A DNA stretch of 64,000 nucleotides from Amyelois transitella (GCF_032362555.1 NC_083509.1:7773001-7837000), one strand, 5' to 3'; numbered from the stretch's first letter, positions 45,316-58,335 are shown. Translations and numbers: made by a program. Notes: generated by a model from the sequence alone, not told the origin.

Positions 45316-47158
45316 AAATCACAGTATACTCTAAATTAATTTAAAAATACTTATAACAATAAGGTCTACTACGCCTTTAGCGTTATCTTTATTTGAATAG
45401 ACACATTATTTAAAAGAAAATCCTGGCAAAGGTCAAGACAGTATTACCTACATAAATAACCAATTCTTCAATAATAATTACGTCACATTTATTTGTCCCT
45501 AACGCTCCCAAAATGGGGCTAAAAGCAGTGGTGGTGATGGTACCCTTTACAAATGTCAGTTTGACCTTATGCTAAGTGTTGGGCCGTTGAATTATCCGAT
45601 GAGTCCGTGCTTGATCTTTGAAGTTGCCCTTTAGATATGATTGCTGTCAATTTGTGACGTTAATGCCAAACCGCTGCTTGAATATGAAAACAGTAGCGTG
45701 ATATTTGTGACTGGTAGTGATGTGAATAGACACCAATTTAGAGAATTGGTACATTCATTTTTAATTTACCTGCCAGTGAAACGTGAAACCGCTAACATTT
45801 AAGTTTAACGTGGCTACAATTGCCTTCTTCCTTATGTTCTTATAGGTGGAAAATTTAAAAAGAAATTAATAAAATTCTTACCTAAAGTTGAAATGAGACG
45901 AGAAGTAGGTATTGAATGCTTTTCGCAATTACAACCTGACAACCACAGATGCAGTTTTAAACTTATAAGAAAACAAAACTATGTACTATTTTCTTGTTAC
46001 TGTGTAAATTTCTATGCAATAAGTTACTAATTATAAATATTACAAACAAACCAACCCAAACCGCTAAGTAAGTACTTCAATTCAAACACAATGTAAAAAT
46101 TGTTAGTGAATAAATAAATAAATATACAAACAAACTTCTTATTTGAATGCAATCGAAAGATTTTGGTAGAATTTATCAAAAAAGTCGTTAACGGCATAAT
46201 ATACATATGTACATCAGCAAATTCTGTGATACAAATTATGACAATTGGAATATTTTTATTTTATTCACATTTTTTAAGGAATAATCGTAACTAAATACGA
46301 GTATAATGTACCTTGTTTTATAAAATTGTACATAGCGTTTAGAACAGGGAAATCAAATTATAAGGTGCGTTTAAATAGCTTCATTAATTCTTACCAGCCA
46401 GCATTAAACAAATCTAGTCATTTACGTGAGTAGCCGTTGTTATTCACGTTCAAATTCTTTGGAAACTCGTTAAGGGTCGTTTATACATGGGCCAGATACG
46501 AGACGGGACGGAAGTGGGTGCGACTATCGCGGACCGCCACGACAGTTTCTATTCAAATTAGGAAAGCTTCGACCGCAATCGAAATTCAAAACTGTTTTAG
46601 AATTAAGTTTATCACTCGGTTTTAAATTCATTGCTGTTTTTGTTCTTCATTAAATTTTAACGTTCAAAGAAAAAATTCAATGGAGACACGGCTATGTGTT
46701 GTGGTTTTTTGGAATTTGAATTTTTAGTAAAAGGGTTTGTGCAAGTACTAGACGACACGTCAGACGACTTCCGGAAGACGTTTCACGCTAAAGTTCTAGC
46801 TATTGAATGGTAAATAAGCAAGGGTGGGTTTTAAACGTAGTTGATAAATTGTAAGGTAATAATAGTAATGGAGAGTATTTTTAACACAAATCGGTTCAAG
46901 CCCGAGAAAGAGTGGTGTCCTTAGCTAAAGGGTTATTTTCCGCATTATATGAATATGAAAATGGGCTGAAGAAGAATGCTTAGAAATACTTTTTTGTAAA
47001 GTTCGACGGGACCAAAGTCTCTGGCAATCTAAATTTATATAAAGAGTGTTACATAGCGCTGTCAATGTGTGACCGCGAAAGAAGAGCACGCACCTTTCAC
47101 TAAACCAAACTTATGCAATAATCTCAATGTGAGTAGAATAATCACAAGAAACAACAAG
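45316..47158. other. Gene-poor region
   Basis: No supported gene. The frame at 46437-46625 overlaps a GC-richer block (46480-46570) but shows no domain. Confidence 0.45.
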
Positions 47159-47247
47159 CCTTCGATAGCTCAGTTGGTAGAGCGGTGGACTGTAGTTGGC
47201 AAGAAATGGACATCCATAGGTCGCTGGTTCAAATCCGGCTCGAAGGA
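47159..47247 (+). tRNA. tRNA-Tyr (GUA) with 16-nt intron
   Basis: CCTTCGA and TCGAAGG close the acceptor stem, with A as discriminator. The A box is TAGCTCAGTTGGT and the B box GGTTCAAATCC. The anticodon GTA is at 47192-47194 and the intron at 47196-47211, one base after the anticodon as in all eukaryotic tRNA-Tyr genes. The mature length is 73 nt. A TTTTT polymerase III terminator follows at 47251-47255. Confidence 0.97.
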
Positions 47248-47671
47248 ATCTTTTTACTCAGATAAGCTAAATCTTGTCCGTTATAATTAAAGCGCGTACA
47301 AAGCATGAATAAGAATCATCTGAAATGTAATTTACGTTGTTTGCAATGTAACTAACCATAGTTACAAAATAACAGTGTCAAGAATAAAATAAAGTAATTA
47401 TGATCGGATTTTTATATTGTTCGTCGCAACATCAGGAAAAACCAGGCTTAAGTTTGACATTCGTCAAGAGAGTATTGGCAATTCCCGCAAAAGCAAGGCC
47501 GCGGACAACTACAATATTTTATACCAGCGCTCTTTGGAATTTCTTAATTTGATACGTACAAATCGCTAAAATTTTATTGAATAAACAATTATGACTGGGC
47601 TTTCTCCAAATTAAGAAGCTGGTTTACTGTATGAAAATTAGGTCTTACACGAATTTAAAGAGTAAAAAGAT
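47248..47671. other. Spacer between the two tRNA-Tyr genes
   Basis: The 424-bp spacer is AT-rich with no gene. Both edges contain the same 3' flank (AATCTTTTTACTC) in inverted orientation. Confidence 0.6.
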
Positions 47672-47760
47672 TCCTTCGAGCCGGATTTGAACCAGCGACC
47701 TATGGATGTCCATTTCTAACCAACTACAGTCCACCGCTCTACCAACTGAGCTATCGAAGG
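47672..47760 (-). tRNA. tRNA-Tyr (GUA) with 16-nt intron, inverted copy
   Basis: The exonic parts are identical to the gene at 47159-47247; the intron (47708-47723) differs at two bases. The anticodon complement TAC is at 47725-47727. A TTTTT terminator follows on the minus strand. The pair is convergent. Confidence 0.97.
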
Positions 47761-47910
47761 TATGTGTAGCAATTCTAAAGAAACGAACATTTTAAACTTT
47801 AATTTAACTCATGACGTAAATTTTGTTATCATTAAGACCTCGTTAATATTCATTTAAAAGTTGATGCAACGATTACTTAGTTTTTATAACCGTAGGTATT
47901 TATTTATATT

Positions 47911-47975
47911 CAAGACTGTTGGCTCTGTCTACCCCATAAGGGATATAGATGTGACTCTATGTATGTGTGTATTGT
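47911..47975 (+). repeat. 3' end of the (TATG)-tail SINE-like family
   Basis: CAAGACTGTTGGCTCTGTCT, CCCCATAAGGGATATAGATG and TATGTATGTG mark a strongly 5'-truncated but well-conserved copy. Confidence 0.85.
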
Positions 47976-48001
47976 ATATTTTTATGGCATAAGCTTCTGG
48001 T

Positions 48002-48023
48002 GACGGTTCACCAGTGAACCGTC
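48002..48023. repeat. 10-bp-arm hairpin next to the tRNA fragment
   Basis: GACGGTTCAC and GTGAACCGTC face each other with a 2-nt centre, immediately before the tRNA-Tyr 3' fragment. Confidence 0.85.
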
Positions 48024-48030
48024 TACGTCG

Positions 48031-48056
48031 TTTAAGAGTAAAAAGATTCCTTCGAG
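48031..48056 (-). pseudogene. 3' fragment of a third tRNA-Tyr copy
   Basis: 23 bases (48034-48056) match the 3' flank, terminator and acceptor end of the minus-strand tRNA-Tyr (AGAGTAAAAAGATTCCTTCG), then the similarity stops. It is a remnant of a third copy. Confidence 0.8.
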
Positions 48057-49789
48057 TTATGTCGGTTACGTTCTTACCTATTTTGCAGGTTATTATATAT
48101 ACCTAATATCAGGTTCTTACTTTGGTTAAAGGAAAAAATGTTTTTCAAATTGATCTAGTTCTTGGGTAATCTATTTATGTTGAGAATTGAACATAAATAC
48201 CTATCTTTATCTTAGTATTCAGTCTGATGTTGTTTTCGAAGAACACCTAAAAATTTTTGATTTGAAAAGTAGGCTAAAATGTATGTAGGCTTAAATAAAA
48301 TTTTAAACTTGACTTTTTGAAAATTTTAACTTCGATTATATATTCGAAGCCAAAGAAGAAGTTATTAGCAAAATTATTATGTGACAGCGCAACTTGCAAC
48401 AGTGATCTTTCAAACAAATCATCATTAAAATAACATTTTGATATTAAGATAGGTGGAATTCTAAGCTTAATGTGGACCTGAAGGATCAATCTGAAATTCA
48501 AAATAGTCTAGATACGGCTTTGGTTTTACTTGGCAGCGCAGTCGATTCCTCGTGTATATGAATTATCATATTAATTGAGTATTCTGATGTAAGGCGATGC
48601 AGGTCCCAGACGAAAGCCGCTTTGCACTGAAACATGCACTCCTTGCATGCGAAGAAGAGATGCAGTTTATGCTGTACTAGTATTGTTAGTGTTTTGTCCC
48701 AGGATTTGTTCTAGAAGGAGAGATTTTCGAGTTACTCTACATCATCATATCCTACTAATTCTTTTAAGGATGTGTGTTTGTGACTCTTTCACGCAAAATG
48801 TCATGGACGCATTTTAATGAAATTTCACGTACACGGGTAGAATACAACTTGGAATAACCTACGTACCCGAAATTCCTAATTTTCATGAAATTTCCTAGTT
48901 ACATAGTTGACTTGAGTAGTTAGTTGAGTTGAGTAAAAATTAATACAGATTTAAGATAAGAAAAGTATTTTTTATAATAAGTCCTTTTAAGTTTAAAAGT
49001 GTGTCCTAGGGTAAAAAAGATATTTTTTTAATTATTTGGGAACGCAGAGGTATTTCTGTAACTTTTCAAAAACTTATTAAGACCTGTTTGACAGTGGTCT
49101 TCTGCATCATCGCCTTCACAACAATGATTCATTACGGATAGCTAAACAAATACTAACAATAATAGTAATAATTATTCTTTTATATTCAACGTATTATCGT
49201 ATTTTATAAATTGATGCTTTGTTAGCTGACGAGGTATTCAGAGTCTTCTTTGTTTAGGCTATTTACAAAAACACACAAAGTACAGTGTACAATGATTATA
49301 AATAACAAAATTTATTTGCCAGTATCTATGTAAGTTTACATAATGTGATTTATGTAAAATTGACTGTCTGTATGTTGTGTATATTTTTCTCTCCATCCAC
49401 TGGTTGTATAGAAGAAATCGCTATAAGCGATACAACTCACTGTATCACATTTAGTATGTTCTATTTCCACAACAATGCTCTTCTTTTTTGTGTGCAATAA
49501 ACAGTTATTCATTTATTAATTACTCGATAAAGTATGCATGTGTATGGACGTACATATAGTAGATATAGTTAGAGTGCTAAGTTGGAGTTGATTTTCCTTA
49601 AATGGATTATGCTTTCCCGTATTGACGCAGAGAAGTTCTAAATAGTTTTCCCACTTCTATTGTTTGTTCAGTCGCATTCAGAATTAGTTGGCTTTTGTTT
49701 GTGTTGCTGTTAGTACTTTGCATTTGATGTAGGATTGAAGAATAACGTAGGATTGTTAGCCCCTTATGAATTTGAGAATTAAAATAAGT
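48057..49789. other. Gene-poor region with an old lepidopteran repeat
   Basis: No supported gene. At 48745-48905 the order GTGTGTTTGTGACTCTTTCA, CGCATTTTAATGAAATTTC, ACTTGGAATAACCTA and CCCGAAATTCC follows a common lepidopteran non-coding repeat whose normal end is ...GGCAACAGCTAGT. The copy is decayed. Confidence 0.5.
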
Positions 49790-49925
49790 ACCTTACCTGT
49801 CACTATTTGAATCTAAATTCCATCATGAAGCCATACAGATGTTTTTCAGTTTTTAGAAAACTGTTGGCTCTGTCTGTGTAAGGGATAAAGACGTGATTAT
49901 TTGTATCATGTAAGCATGTAAACTA
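49790..49925 (+). repeat. SINE-like copy, (TATG)-tail family
   Basis: ACCTGTCACTATTTGAATCT, CCATCATGAAGCCATACAGA, AAACTGTTGGCTCTGTCTGT and AAAGACGTGATTATTTG; missing the 5' half. Confidence 0.8.
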
Positions 49926-49971
49926 TAAAATTTTTATAAATAAAATTAATGTTGAGCAATTTCAATCTTAC

Positions 49972-50115
49972 ATACATACATACATGTATATAATCACGTC
50001 TAATTCCTGGCGGGGTAGACAGAGAAAAGAGTCTTGAAAATACTTAAGGACATCCATGGGAAAGAGATGGAATAGTCTTTTTTTCTGTTAGTGTCTCTTA
50101 TAGTCCTTAAATCCC
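49972..50115 (-). repeat. SINE-like copy, (TATG)-tail family, antisense
   Basis: (CATA)n then AATCACGTCTAATTCCTGG, GGGGTAGACAGAG, GTCTTGAAAATACTT joined to GACATCCATGGGAAAGAGAT. The middle part of the family is absent. It lies close to and facing the copy at 49790-49925. Confidence 0.8.
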
Positions 50116-53100
50116 CTGATTATACACCTCCTTTAATGTAAGATCACTAGATTGAAAGGGTTCATCATTGATTAGTAATCAATGCTTTTTAGTGCAATTA
50201 CTTTCAGATTTAACGATGAATATTCTTTAAACTACCTTAAGTTTATGGTTATGTTATTTACCATACACTTTACTTACTTCTTTTCAAAATTTGATGGTTT
50301 TAATTCTATGTTCCCTATTGTTTATTTGTTGCTAGTAGTAAATCAAAAACATATATCGTTTGGGATCGGTGCCCAGGATTTCTCTAAACCCGTCTGACAC
50401 TCACTTAATTACATAGATTACAATTTGACATTTTCAGTGCCTGCGATTTAAACTTGACGTAGGCGGATTATCTCGAACGTTCCATTTCAGTGTTTATGTT
50501 TTGAGTTGATATTTTCATCCTCTGGAGCAAACATTATCTGAATGTCATACCACACTTTGACACCTACGCTAAAGGCGATTGGCGGATACAGTTTATGAAT
50601 TAACTCTTAATGAAATGATTCATTTAGAACATCTAAAACATAATGACCTGGAGACTTATTCCCGAACATGATATAGCATATTTTCGCCTCTCTATTAGAA
50701 AGGGATATAGGACATTCCCTTGTCAATGTACTTGCTACATCGTTTTCATCACAAAATAATAATTAGTATAGGTTCATTAAATACTACACTTTTACACTTT
50801 CTTCAAACTTGAAAAAGAAAACCCATATTAATTTTAGGAAATTTATTTTATTATTCCTAATATCTTACCACACTAAGATTTAATAATCTAAATGCCGAAT
50901 AATCACTCATTTTAAAATAAACAATTCATTATATCATTCAAACAGGATGTCACATGGAAATATTAATCAAAGTCAGAAAGAGCAGAGTGCGACGCACGAG
51001 TATGTGGGGTTTTTAATTATAAGTGGGCAATGATCATTTTTCATGCCTGATTGCCGTTTTAATCTAGCTGGTTTACATTTTAGCTAATCACTTTTATTAA
51101 AGTTTTTGGGTTAGTGACAAGGATTTTCTTAATGTGATGTAATCATTATTATTTTATGAATTCCGCCCCATTACATTGAACTGTTTTTTTTTGTTTGTGT
51201 TTGAACTCTTTCTTCGCGTAAGTAAGATAAAGAGTACAATTTAAATACCTTGTATAATTTACCGCTAGTTTATTTTGTCTCTATATAAGGCTTAATTCAA
51301 GAAAAAGTCATTATGGTTTTCGAGAGAAATCGAAAAGACCCAAGCAATAGCAAAAATATAAAATTGCTTGCTTAAGGTAAGTAAGGCGTAGGTTTTTGTT
51401 ATAAATATAAAAACTGCAGACAATTTCCACATATATAATACAAGTAACAAAATACAAAATCACACCATACGTGAAAAACAAAGCACTTCACTTTTATTAA
51501 TGCAAATACGTCTGAAATTTTGATAGTTCCCAAACAACCATAAAACCCGGTTAGTTTCGGCGATTGCCCGATTTTCATACATGAATATTCGTGGCTGTTT
51601 GGCATTCAGGCCGCACAGCGGTGTCTAAACAGACAGTGTAATAAAACTAAGCACACGACAATCCACGGGCAATAAAAGGCGGGATTGTAGGTACTCTTTA
51701 TTACACTGTGGCGGGATTGTACGGGGATGGTAAGAGTTGAGTGACGTCACTTCGCTTTCACGTCACGAGCCTAAATCCCGCTTAGCGTACGGCGGCGTAC
51801 GGTACGGTGATCGCTTCGGTCTTATATTCGTATAGAATTACGATAAGGTTTGTTTTTAAACTTTTATGCAATAAATTTATGTTGAACTTCTGAATCTGTC
51901 GTGTTCCTTGTTTAACCCTCCGCTACTATACTTTGGATCTCTGTTGCCTATATTTATTTGAAACTTTTATCAGACTTTCACGATTAATTAATCACTCTTT
52001 GGTTGTAGGTATGAATGAAAACCAAACACATACTACATAGGCATAAATCATGCAAATATTTAATTATTTAAAGAAAATGCGTGCTTGTTTTTTAAATTAA
52101 AATATATACAATAAAAAATATTTATCACGATTATCATCAACTCATCTGTAAAAACATCTGTCTATCGATGTCAGTATTTTTTGTACTCGTCCCATCCCTA
52201 AAATTTTTCAGGCAGGTAAAATGCGCAGGCTCGTGGACGTAGAACAACGCCACCTGACACCATTAGGCTATTATAATATTTTGCTACTTTGCCTGCTGAT
52301 GTCTTCTTGACGACGCAGTGAATACAAAATTCGTAGACTCTCCCCAGACGATATAGGTTTGATTTTCGTATCGAAATTTATTGGCAATTGTGATTGTGTT
52401 TGATATTTCTGATTTTGTAAGGCTATCATAACATGCTGATTCCGTATCCTGAGAAGAGGGGACATTAATATTAACATTTCCTTTTCTTGAAACTGGATGA
52501 AAAGTAAATTGTGTTTTGAAAGTAGAGTTAAACTTCCCCGCTGAATTGATAATTTGTTATAAAAGTATTTTGAAACGTATAATTTATACTAATGTATGTT
52601 CTTGTACTGTGCTGTGCTACTGTTATGACCAATATAAATAATATTGGCAATAAAATTAGTTTTTTTTTCGTGTAGGTATAGTACCAAATCAAATACTGGC
52701 CATAAATCCACTACTATATATCGGTAAAAAAAAAAGAAATCCAAAAAAATATTTGGTTGGATAAAATTCTGGCAGTGTGTTCGTTCTTTTGGCACGCATT
52801 TATTTTTTATTGTGAGGGTTCGTATTCCGTGGCCGGATTTTTGTTTAAAATTGCATTTTTATATTTGGAACGCGACCCGATAGTATGTCGGGTGACAAAT
52901 ACGCGCTACGCCGCTATGAATGACAATTGAAGAGATGTTTTTATAAAGATCGCCCGATTTTTGTATTTATGCGAAAGAAATTGTGCCCATAAAAATGGTG
53001 TTGAAATGATGACTGTCATTTTTCAATGTCATTCAAATGCTCTTTTATGAGGCTATTTTGTTTGAATGATAAAACGTTTCGTTGATGTATTTTTCGGAGG

Positions 53101-55544
53101 GAAATGGGAAAGTGCTTACTGAAACTGGTCTAAAAAGCCATTCATTTTCATATTCTCTCCGACGGGTAATTGGAATTTAAAAGACTACTTAACGAATAAC
53201 GATAAAACAAAAAAGTAGAACTGAATCTTGCTTTTATAAGCTAGGTATACCACAAGGAATTTGATACAGTTAATTACCTATAATTAGGGCTAAATACAGG
53301 CTGTAACACTCGAGATTCTAATAATCGTATGTATAGGAGACGCCAGCTCGTTTCATTGAGCCATCGGGTAATTCCGACGTGCGCGGCTATGCCAGGAATG
53401 TGATCACGTTGCAGTATCACCCTGGACAGTCGGGCGGGAAAGTGCAAGCATGATTTAAGAGTATGATTAACTTTATAAAATAGTTTTAGAGTTAATACTG
53501 GTTTTTAAGTCCTTAAGTCGTGATTGAACGTAAAGATCAAATTTTTTGGTTCAAGGTTTTTCACTTTAACTGAAGCTCATTAGTTTTTAGCTCTACCACA
53601 TTGATTTTAAACATTTAATCACATCGTTAAGGCATTCTTTAACAAAATTATAGATCAGTAACATTGATTGAGAAATATTATATAAATATGGCCTGCACTA
53701 ATTAATCATTTGATTATGTTACTAATATATATTTTAGTTATAAAGAGTAAGTTTAGAGTTAATAATTAATTAATAAGGAATAAATAGATCAAAGCGGAAG
53801 GTGCATGTTGCACTGTCCCACGTAAAGTTGCAAAAAGAAATAACACGACCACTTTTATAATGTATTAATTGTAGCAGTTATGGCAATGATTGTATCACCT
53901 GCATATTCCTAAAGCCCAGTAGATACATTTGATTAACCTGACTAGACAGGCTTCATTGATTTACCGTTTGGCAGCGACTTTAATCCTTAGTCAATATCCA
54001 GTTACGACGGATATATTAAGTGCTAAAGGATTAACAATCGACTTGGCTATTTTCCGTACCTACTTTGACGGAAAATTTAATTATCTTTTTTTGGTTCTCT
54101 TCTAGATAAAAAAGATTTAATTTTGATTGTTTTAAAATAATTTAGCTCAGTTGCGCAAACTCTATAAGTATCTAGATCATCATTTTCTCTGAATTTGTTT
54201 TCACACCAAGTGAGTCCCGTCTGACATCCGCTATCTTTGCAACGGAACTTAACCGATTTTGGATCTAGCTTAACTCATCTTAGCTTACTTAAGTATTAAA
54301 TTGATATAACAATGTCATTATTTCGCTAAATAATAACACAAATTTTTTTTTGTATAATTGATAGCTAGTGTTTTTAATCATGAAGCTACTTTTTAAGAAA
54401 TTGATGGTATTAGTGTAAGGAAAGTTACGTAGCACAATCAGATGTTTATGTGATATAAGGACATAATCCTTTGATGTGTTCATCGTCTTGTAGAAACAGG
54501 ATAGATTTTTATTTCTGCAGTCATCGCAGAAGAGAGTTCGGCATGATCTTAAGAGTGTAAGGCATGCCACGCGAAAGATGATCTATCGTCTATGGCTTAG
54601 GAAATAGATCCCATTTCGTGTGGCAAAGTTGTGTGTGCCACCTCAGTGTTGCTACCATTGGCATCTGATATTAAGGAAAAGGACCAAAGATTTCTATGCA
54701 TAGGAATCATGATTAAACGATACCAATCAAGCTGTTAGTTATATCGCCTGTAAAAACGATCGGCGGCCGTTAATCGCCCGTTAGCGACGCATTATTCACG
54801 GACACGCGTTGCACCGAATCCACCACCCTGTATCACCCCATGCAACCATACAACAACGATACACATACAATGTGTATATTGAACACCAAATTCAACTTTA
54901 AATCAAATATTGTAAAGTTCAAAGTATGTATAAACGACTGGGACTTACGATGTCAACTCGCAAACAAATATCGTTTAACTAATCCAAGCCAATATATTCT
55001 CTATTTCCCAATGCATAAAATTAATACTTTTTGAAATTTACCATATCCTTCATTTATAATTGATCTTTACCGTATAGCTAAACAGGACGTGGTAATAACG
55101 AATGGACTTTACTATTACGGCATCAAGGTACAAAATGACATTTAAAGCAAATTCATTTACGTAGATATAATATGACGTAGTATTTATTATGCCAATATCA
55201 ACGGATGCAGTTGCATTCGACAATTAATTATTTGTAAACAATACCGGAGGTCGTGCCCGGGCATAAATAGCCTCGTTGCTTTCAATATAGGCATTTGATC
55301 CAATATTGATGTTGTATGCTGTTTGTGTTATTAGGCCGAGCATTTTGTATTCCTAATGCAACAAAGGATCGTTTTGTTTGTTGTTTGTAAATATCAGCTA
55401 ATTATGAATTTACGGTTGATTAGTTAGTAGTCATTTATATTACAATAAATTTTCATATTTGCAATAACACAATAAATCTAAACTTTCTCATTTAATAAAG
55501 AGCTCTGAAAAAAGGCACTGCTATATAAAACGAAATATACGTTA
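50116..55544. other. Gene-poor region
   Basis: No supported gene. A GC-rich stretch at 51600-51830 is noted separately. The island at 54715-54840 (ATCGGCGGCCGTTAATCGCC) stands out in composition. Short frames on both strands show no protein features. Confidence 0.4.
51600..51830. promoter_or_regulatory. GC-rich island with CRE-type and repeated motifs
   Basis: It contains two GGCGGGATTGTA copies and one inverted-like AAATCCCGC, a 12-bp inverted repeat CAGTGTAATAAA (51634-51645) / TTTATTACACTG (51697-51708), a TGACGTCA palindrome at 51742-51749 and CACGTCAC after it. This could be a promoter or enhancer; no adjacent coding exon was found. Confidence 0.35.
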
Positions 55545-55650
55545 GACAAATTATACAGATTGAGCTAGTTTATATTCGAGACTTGTGTTAAGAGATTCTA
55601 ACTCAGCGACACCATATCTTCTAATTAATAGATAAATATTCGAGTTTCAA
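55545..55650 (-). repeat. Remnant of the tRNA-type SINE
   Basis: On the minus strand CGCTGAGTTAGAATCTCTTA, ACACAAGTCTCGAATATAAA and CTCAATCTGTATAATTTG follow the 3' half of the SINE at 20816-21147. Confidence 0.65.
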
Positions 55651-55722
55651 GCCATCTAGAAATAAGTTTATATATGTACAGGTACCTCAAAAAACATTCA
55701 GCCTAAAATTGCAAAAAATAAC

Positions 55723-55890
55723 ATGGAAGGCTCAGCAAAAAAGCAGCAAATCCGTCGCCAAGTGCGTGGCGGCCGGTCCGATGAAGCAGAATGCTTCCAC
55801 TCGGCCGAGCGTGAAGATAGCGCGATACTGTGCTCGCTCCACTACCTCACTATGCTAGTGCGTACACCCTTTTGTTGTGCTTGCGACTAA
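55723..55890 (+). CDS. Possible small reading frame (55 codons), doubtful
   Basis: ATG at 55723 opens MEGSAKKQQIRRQVRGGRSD, with a GC-rich middle, and ends CCACD at a TAA (55888-55890). The local GC content is well above that of the flanks. No domain, signal peptide or homolog is recognised, and the GC-rich island may simply be regulatory DNA that happens to be open. Confidence 0.15.
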   Translation: MEGSAKKQQIRRQVRGGRSDEAECFHSAEREDSAILCSLHYLTMLVRTPFCCACD

Positions 55891-58239
55891 TCATTGACTG
55901 CCAATTCGATTTCCGATATGGATAGATTTATAGGTAGCGAAAGGTACACTGTCGAGTAAAAAGGGCTTACCAATCAACATTGTCTTTACAAAATAAATAA
56001 ATAATCTGCCGGTTCTCGATTTCCTATATTAGAAGAAGTATAGATTCGCTAAATAAGCGAAAAGTGTGATAATAAAAGTGGCTGCAGAATGCAGATAAAA
56101 CATTGTCTCTCTCATACTAGTATAAGCATTTTTGCACCTTTCGCTACTATATTTCGGGTCCTTAGGTTCGCGTTACGAAATTTTTTTCCTAGTCTGTCCG
56201 CTTTACAGCGTCTTCGGTTTCGAATTCAGCTTCAAAATTAATTAATTGTAGCAAAATAAAGCTCGTAGTGAAGAATAGTAAAATTTCGAATAAGGTTTAT
56301 TGATAAGTTAGATTATATGGAGTAAAAGGTTTGTGACGAGCACAAGTGGTTTGAAAACGAACACTGCTCTCACATTTTATATTTACTTGCAATAAAATTT
56401 TTATATGAATTCACGTGAAATTTAGCTGGTTATGTCACACGGAAGCAAAAAGTGGAACAAATTATCTAAAGACTTAACTAAAAATTCTCTGGTGATATAG
56501 AGAGATTCTAAAAATTATTTTAAAGTATTGTTGGAATAATCAATTTAATTTTTCGCGGGCCTTAAATCTTCACAGAAAATATTCAAGTTATGTTAATAAT
56601 GTTTTCCCGTATTTGTATCGACGCTGTTTCTACCCGTTTCGAGACGCATCTGTCGCGCTCAAAACTCCCGAAGTCCTCGAAGTGAATACAGCTAAAATGA
56701 ATATTTATAAAGGCGTCAACTGTTAATCCGGCATTGTTACAATTTTCGCTCGTCGTGACTGAAGACGTTAAGAGAATACCGGGCTCTTATGGTAAGCGTA
56801 CACTGCTGGTATTCGAAATGTGAAAATATTTTACATCAAATTTTTTTTTTAGTACAAAAAAAACTTCAAATACTCGACTAGAGAAGGGTAGGGTCGATGA
56901 TAGATATGTAGTTTTATTTTATGTATTTTTCGAAATGACTTCTTATTTTTTGTTTATTGTTTTTCACCACAACAACACTTTTAGTACATAAGTATTTATT
57001 TTTATTGTTTTTTTTTTTATAAAAAGAAGCAAAACCAAACTTTACTATAAAGTATTGTACCCTAACAAGCGCTCTTTATCTATAATCTAAAGCTCTTTAT
57101 TCTAGTTTTAGGGCTGCTTTTCACAAAAACTGACAATAACTAAAACAAGAAAAGATCGACAAAATATTGTGAGCAGTATAATAAGCCTTATAAAATAAGG
57201 TTCCACCCCAGTGTACAGCTTCCAAACGCGCCATGTTCATCTGAGGAATTAGCGAACAAAAGGCTTAAGTTGGCCTAGCGCCTGTTTATTCCGACGATCA
57301 TATAAAAGATCTCGTCTTACCATCTGACGGGCCCTTCGCTTTCAGGCCAAATCTGCTCTTAACAAGCCTATGGAATTTTCTAACACTTTAAAGTGTTTAT
57401 GTTACGAATTGAATCTCTTAATTTATTATTTGAAATCATTATAGTAGTTTGATATTATACTACACTTAACTAAGAACAAACAAATAAGATGTATCTTGTT
57501 ATAAAGATTTTGAGATAATGATTATTAGATAATTTGAAAAATGATTCAAACTACTAAAATCTGAGTATAATGTATATATAGTTCGGTGTTGTTGATGAAG
57601 TTCCTAGTGGCAACTGGCGGTATTTAGTAGATATTTTTCTACTGGGAATATAGCAATAAGGAAGAAGTTATTTAGATTTTCGAAAACACCATAGACCAAA
57701 ACCTGTCTTACCCAACCTGTAATCATGGTCAAAAGGCGCACCCAGTTCTCCTCTATAGTTAGGTATAGACATGAGCGGGGTAATGACGGAAGGAAGAAAA
57801 AGATGCATGTAAATTTCAATATTTCTATTTGTGCAATAAGGTATTAAAATACAGGACGTTATCAAACTACAAACAGAGCGCAACATTGTCACAGGTTGTC
57901 TAAAGTTACGGCCGGCAATAAAATCTACCGTTATGAATGGACACACTAAATCATGGCAACACTTGCAGTTAAGGAGATACCCGCTTCGGGATACATCTTA
58001 ATTACTTTATAACTGCTGTATGTGTTTAGTAAGTTAGTTACACAAATCAGGAGCCTGCCCTGAGGCATGTCTCAAGAATTATGGAGCTAATAAAGTATTT
58101 TAAGCCGTTAATGTTTTGTTTTATAGCTGTATTTTGCCATTAGCTATGCTTCCGAGAGAATTTGTAAGAGACTTTTCATGGCGGGTACCAACTTCATAGA
58201 AGAAAAGTAATTTCTTCTTTTTTGCCATTTTTCAAATTA
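55891..58239. other. Gene-poor region
   Basis: AT-rich, with no supported gene. Minus frames at 57604-57946 show no features. Confidence 0.45.
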
Positions 58240-58335
58240 TACATACAAACATACAATCACGTCTTTATTCTTTGTGGAGTAGACAAAGCCTACAGTGCAA
58301 AAAGACTGAAAGGCCACGTTCAGCTATTGGCATTA
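58240..58335 (-). repeat. SINE-like copy, (TATG)-tail family, antisense
   Basis: CATACAATCACGTCTTTATT, GTGGAGTAGACAAAGCC, AGACTGAAAGGCCACGTTCA and GCTATTGGC; 5'-truncated, moderately diverged. Confidence 0.8.

Noticed and set aside
46437-46625. 62-codon frame over a GC-richer block
   Set aside because: No protein features; the composition change is better explained as possible regulatory DNA.
47069-47290. 73-codon frame over the tRNA-Tyr gene
   Set aside because: It is the translated tRNA and its flanks, not a protein gene.
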